Shown: positions 5,613-7,550 of the stretch, in pieces
Numbering within the stretch: the stretch's first letter is position 1
Layout of the letters: every line of letters starts with the position of its first letter
Source: Acidobacteriota bacterium
GTDB lineage: Bacteria; Acidobacteriota; Blastocatellia; Pyrinomonadales; Pyrinomonadaceae
NCBI GenBank assembly: GCA_019247865.1
Contig: JAFBAJ010000536.1
Coordinates: forward strand, 1 to 7,550
Direction: 5' to 3'
Length of the DNA: 7,550 bases
Notes under the pieces: model-generated
The model's database searches: none
What the model was told of the DNA's origin: nothing
What the model saw: the letters and a program-made list of their open reading frames with translations, nothing else
Program-made: the position numbers and the translations under genes

Positions 5613-6779
5613 ATGTATAAACTTTCCGCCCGTCAAATCCTGCTGATAGCTTTGCTCTCAGCCTTCTTTGCGGCAGGCACAGTGGCCTGCTTCAACCGCT
5701 TCAGCAGCAATCTGCAACCCAACAGCGAAGCCTTCACGGAAGCTCCGCCGTCCGGCATCACAGACCCTTCGCAGGCGACAGACGAACAGAACAACATCGA
5801 AGTCTATCGCGTGATCTCGCCCGGCGTGGCCTATATCACCTCGACCTCGTACCAGAGAGATCTTTTTGGGCAGATACAGGAGGGCGAGGGCTCCGGCTCC
5901 GGCTCCGTGATCGACGACCAGGGCCATATCCTGACCAACTATCACGTCGTCGAAGGCGCGCAGAAGCTCTCCGTGCGCTTTAGCGGCGACAAGACCTATC
6001 CGGCCAAGTACGTCGGCGGCGACCCGGACACAGACCTCGCGGTGATTCAGGTGGAGATGCCGCGCGACCAGTTGACCATCGTCCCGCTCGGCGATTCCGA
6101 CAAGCTGACGGTCGGGCAGAAGGTCTTAGCCATCGGCAATCCGTTCGGCCTCGACCGCACGCTGACGACCGGCGTCATCAGCGGCCTCCAGCGCCCCTTG
6201 CGTTCGCGTCCGCGTCCGGGCGACCCGCAGGGACGACCGATTGAAGGCGCGATCCAGACCGACGCTTCGATCAATCCGGGCAACTCCGGCGGGCCGCTGC
6301 TCGATTCGCGCGGGCGTATGATCGGCATCAATTCGCAGATCCTCTCGCCTTCTGGAGCGAGCGCGGGCGTCGGCTTTGCCGTCCCGATCAACATCGCCAA
6401 GCGGGTCGTGCCGGAGCTGATTCAGAACGGCTCGGTGCGTCGTCCCAAGCTCGGCATCGGCACGCGCGACGTGAATACCTTGCGCGGTATGCCGCTCGAA
6501 GACGGCATCCTGATTATCCAGACGACGCCGGGCGGCTCAGCCGCTGCGGCCGGCCTGCGTGCGACGACGCAGACCGAAGATGGCGAGATCTCGCTCGGCG
6601 ACATCATCGTCGGCATAGACGGACAGAAGGTCAGCAACAACGACGACCTCTATCGCATTCTCGACAAACGCCAGCTCGGAGACGTGGTCAAGGTCGAAGT
6701 CTTCCGCAACGGCTCGCGCGTCACAGTCCCCGTCCGCCTGCTCGAATCACCGGACGCGCGACGCGGCACGCGCAGGTAA
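5613..6779 (+). CDS. htrA: HtrA/Deg-family serine protease with one PDZ domain
   Basis: A 388-aa envelope protease (family S1C) that degrades or refolds misfolded extracytoplasmic proteins. The N-terminal hydrophobic segment (8-25) is followed by Cys26 in GTVAC, a poor lipobox, so either a membrane anchor, a cleaved signal or a lipoprotein is possible. A Gln/Asn/Pro-rich linker leads to the trypsin-like domain (about 62-270), with catalytic His111 in LTNYHVV, Asp141 in DPDTDLAVI and Ser225 in NPGNSGGPL. One PDZ domain follows (about 278-378), beginning with the LGIG binding loop. A single PDZ and this length match the DegS/HtrA-like type more than the two-PDZ DegP. ATG 5613 has AGGA at 5601-5604. 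The zinc-ribbon gene starts two bases after the stop codon, so the two are co-transcribed and probably translationally coupled. Confidence 0.93.
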   Translation: MYKLSARQILLIALLSAFFAAGTVACFNRFSSNLQPNSEAFTEAPPSGITDPSQATDEQNNIEVYRVISPGVAYITSTSYQRDLFGQIQEGEGSGSGSVIDDQGHILTNYHVVEGAQKLSVRFSGDKTYPAKYVGGDPDTDLAVIQVEMPRDQLTIVPLGDSDKLTVGQKVLAIGNPFGLDRTLTTGVISGLQRPLRSRPRPGDPQGRPIEGAIQTDASINPGNSGGPLLDSRGRMIGINSQILSPSGASAGVGFAVPINIAKRVVPELIQNGSVRRPKLGIGTRDVNTLRGMPLEDGILIIQTTPGGSAAAAGLRATTQTEDGEISLGDIIVGIDGQKVSNNDDLYRILDKRQLGDVVKVEVFRNGSRVTVPVRLLESPDARRGTRR

Positions 6780-6781
6780 GG

Positions 6782-7018
6782 ATGGAGATCGAGCATTTCA
6801 TCAATCCCGGTTACGGGTGGCTGTGCAAGCACTGCCTGGGAGAGTTGGAGACGCGCGCGAGCCTGTTGGAAGGCCGCGCGCGTTTCTTTACCGAAGGCGA
6901 AGCTGAAGAGAAGGAGCCGGAGCTTTCGACACGCGCCCTCGCACGCTGGCGCGACGCCGCGCGCGAGGTGCTCTGCTGCCCTCACTGCGGGATTGAAGAG
7001 ATGGTTAGCAAGACCTAA
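6782..7018 (+). CDS. Small zinc-ribbon protein of unknown function
   Basis: A 78-aa protein with two Cys pairs, CKHC (C15, C18) and CPHCG (C66, C69), a pattern that fits a zinc ribbon whose knuckles are separated by a charged helical insert (residues 19-62, rich in Glu, Arg and Ala). There is no signal or membrane segment, so it is probably cytoplasmic. ATG 6782 starts two bases after the htrA stop codon, in AGGTAAGGATG, so the ribosome-binding sequence overlaps that stop and translation is probably coupled to htrA. I do not recognise a named family. The TAA stop uses the first base after the left AGACCTA copy that flanks the palindrome downstream. A regulatory or nucleic-acid-binding role would be a guess. 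Confidence 0.75.
   Translation: MEIEHFINPGYGWLCKHCLGELETRASLLEGRARFFTEGEAEEKEPELSTRALARWRDAAREVLCCPHCGIEEMVSKT
7011..7017. repeat. Left AGACCTA flanking repeat of the palindrome
   Basis: AGACCTA occurs here and at 7094-7100, on either side of the palindrome at 7026-7094. The right copy directly abuts the palindrome end, while the left copy is 8 bp away. It may be a target-site duplication, but it is only 7 bp and asymmetrically placed. Confidence 0.45.
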
Positions 7019-7025
7019 GGAAGTT

Positions 7026-7094
7026 TCACGCAAAGGCGCAAAGACGCAAAGAAAAGATTGAATCTCTTCTTTGCGTCTTTGCGCCTTTGCGTGA
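7026..7094. repeat. Near-perfect 69-bp palindrome of CGCAAAG units
   Basis: The 34-nt arms 7026-7059 and 7061-7094 are complementary at all but one position, around a single central G at 7060. The outer 28 bp are perfect. Each arm holds three 8-bp units (CGCAAAGG, CGCAAAGA, CGCAAAGA), a relative of the CGCAGAG units at 22-123 and 2249-2389. It lies between convergent genes, and a T-run (7101-7105) follows on the + strand after ACCTA, so it may act as a terminator in addition to being a repeat. The extreme symmetry implies either recent formation or active maintenance. Confidence 0.85.
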
Positions 7095-7097
7095 GAC

Positions 7098-7550
7098 CTA
7101 TTTTTCCTCGCTTAACAATCTACGCAGCTCGCTGATGCGATTCTCCGGCGCGCCGTATCGCGCGCGGTAATCCTGTACGCTGCGCCGGATGGCTTCAAAG
7201 GCGTCCGCGCGGTTGTAGACCTCCGCGATCTCGACCCGTCGCGGCGCGTCGTTCGGCAGTTGCTTGTAACTGAGAAAATAATGCTTGAGGCGATCCACCA
7301 GCCCGTGCGGCACGTCTCCCAGCTCCTCTATCTCCCCGTAAGACACATCGGATTCCAGCACGGCGATGATCTTGTCGTCCGCCTCGACTCCGTCGATCAT
7401 CCGAAAGCCGCCGATGGGCCTGGCGCGCACAAAGAAGTTGCCCTGCGAGATGGTCTTTTCCGTGAGCACGCAGATGTCCATCGGGTCGCCGTCGCCCTTG
7501 ATGCCCGCGAGCCCTGTGCGCTCTGAGCACAGCTCGCCGACCGAGTCGCC
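7098..7550 (-). CDS. ppa: Family I inorganic pyrophosphatase, 5' end outside the window
   Basis: The gene reads leftward and is cut by the right edge: 150 C-terminal residues are present, out of roughly 175-220 usual for the family. The enzyme hydrolyses pyrophosphate to two phosphates in the cytoplasm and so pulls biosynthetic reactions forward. The fragment carries the metal-binding GDGDPMD (fragment residues 19-25; D20, D22, D25 correspond to E. coli D65, D67, D70). It also has DGVEADDKIIAV (53-64; D53, D58, K60) and HYFLSYK before the C-terminal helices. ERTG near the cut edge is also typical. The frame continues open to base 7550, so an internal ATG at 7481 is not the start. It is convergent with the htrA/zinc-ribbon pair and its TAG stop lies in the right AGACCTA copy beside the palindrome. 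Confidence 0.95.
   Translation of the reverse strand, partial: GDSVGELCSERTGLAGIKGDGDPMDICVLTEKTISQGNFFVRARPIGGFRMIDGVEADDKIIAVLESDVSYGEIEELGDVPHGLVDRLKHYFLSYKQLPNDAPRRVEIAEVYNRADAFEAIRRSVQDYRARYGAPENRISELRRLLSEEK

Noticed and set aside
5638..5695. HtrA as a definite lipoprotein (Cys26)
   Set aside because: The residues before the Cys are T-V-A, which does not fit the usual Leu/Val/Ile at -3, so it was left as one option only.

Overview
The window is GC-rich, tightly packed bacterial chromosome. All complete genes read on the + strand; one gene at the right edge is on the - strand and runs off the window. The codon bias towards G/C at third positions, the intergenic palindromes built from CGCAGAG/CGCAAAG units and the GCTCC-loop-GGAGC hairpin repeat suggest an environmental bacterium. 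Acidobacteriota (Blastocatellia-like) is my best guess, but this is an impression of repeat style and not a proof.

Layout. (1) 119-3233 is the end of a surface-glycan cluster: a Wzx-like lipid-linked oligosaccharide flippase followed by two class I SAM-dependent methyltransferases. The second and third genes are separated by a 141-bp MITE-like element (2249-2389) with terminal inverted repeats and an exact 10-bp flanking direct repeat. Removing the element restores an ATGA stop/start overlap. (2) 3234-3620 has no gene. It holds a second element bounded by 28-bp inverted repeats with internal small hairpins, then a strong C/G hairpin. (3) 3621-3986 encodes a small DUF5658-like membrane protein. 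(4) 4062-5377 encodes an LSDAT-type SLOG protein (the prokaryotic relative of the TRPM channel sensor domain) and a two-TM SLATT/DUF4231-like protein. This pair resembles the predicted nucleotide-sensor plus membrane-effector systems of bacterial conflict and immunity and is the most interesting gene content here. (5) 5613-7018 encodes an HtrA/Deg serine protease and a tightly coupled 78-aa zinc-ribbon protein. (6) A near-perfect 69-bp palindrome (7026-7094) separates these from a convergent family I inorganic pyrophosphatase.

How it works together. The flippase and methyltransferases probably build, modify and export a surface polysaccharide. The SLOG/SLATT pair would sense a nucleotide-derived ligand in the cytoplasm and act on the membrane. 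HtrA handles envelope protein quality control. Several intergenic gaps are occupied by palindromic elements sitting on gene ends, and in at least one case the element supplies the stop codon now used.
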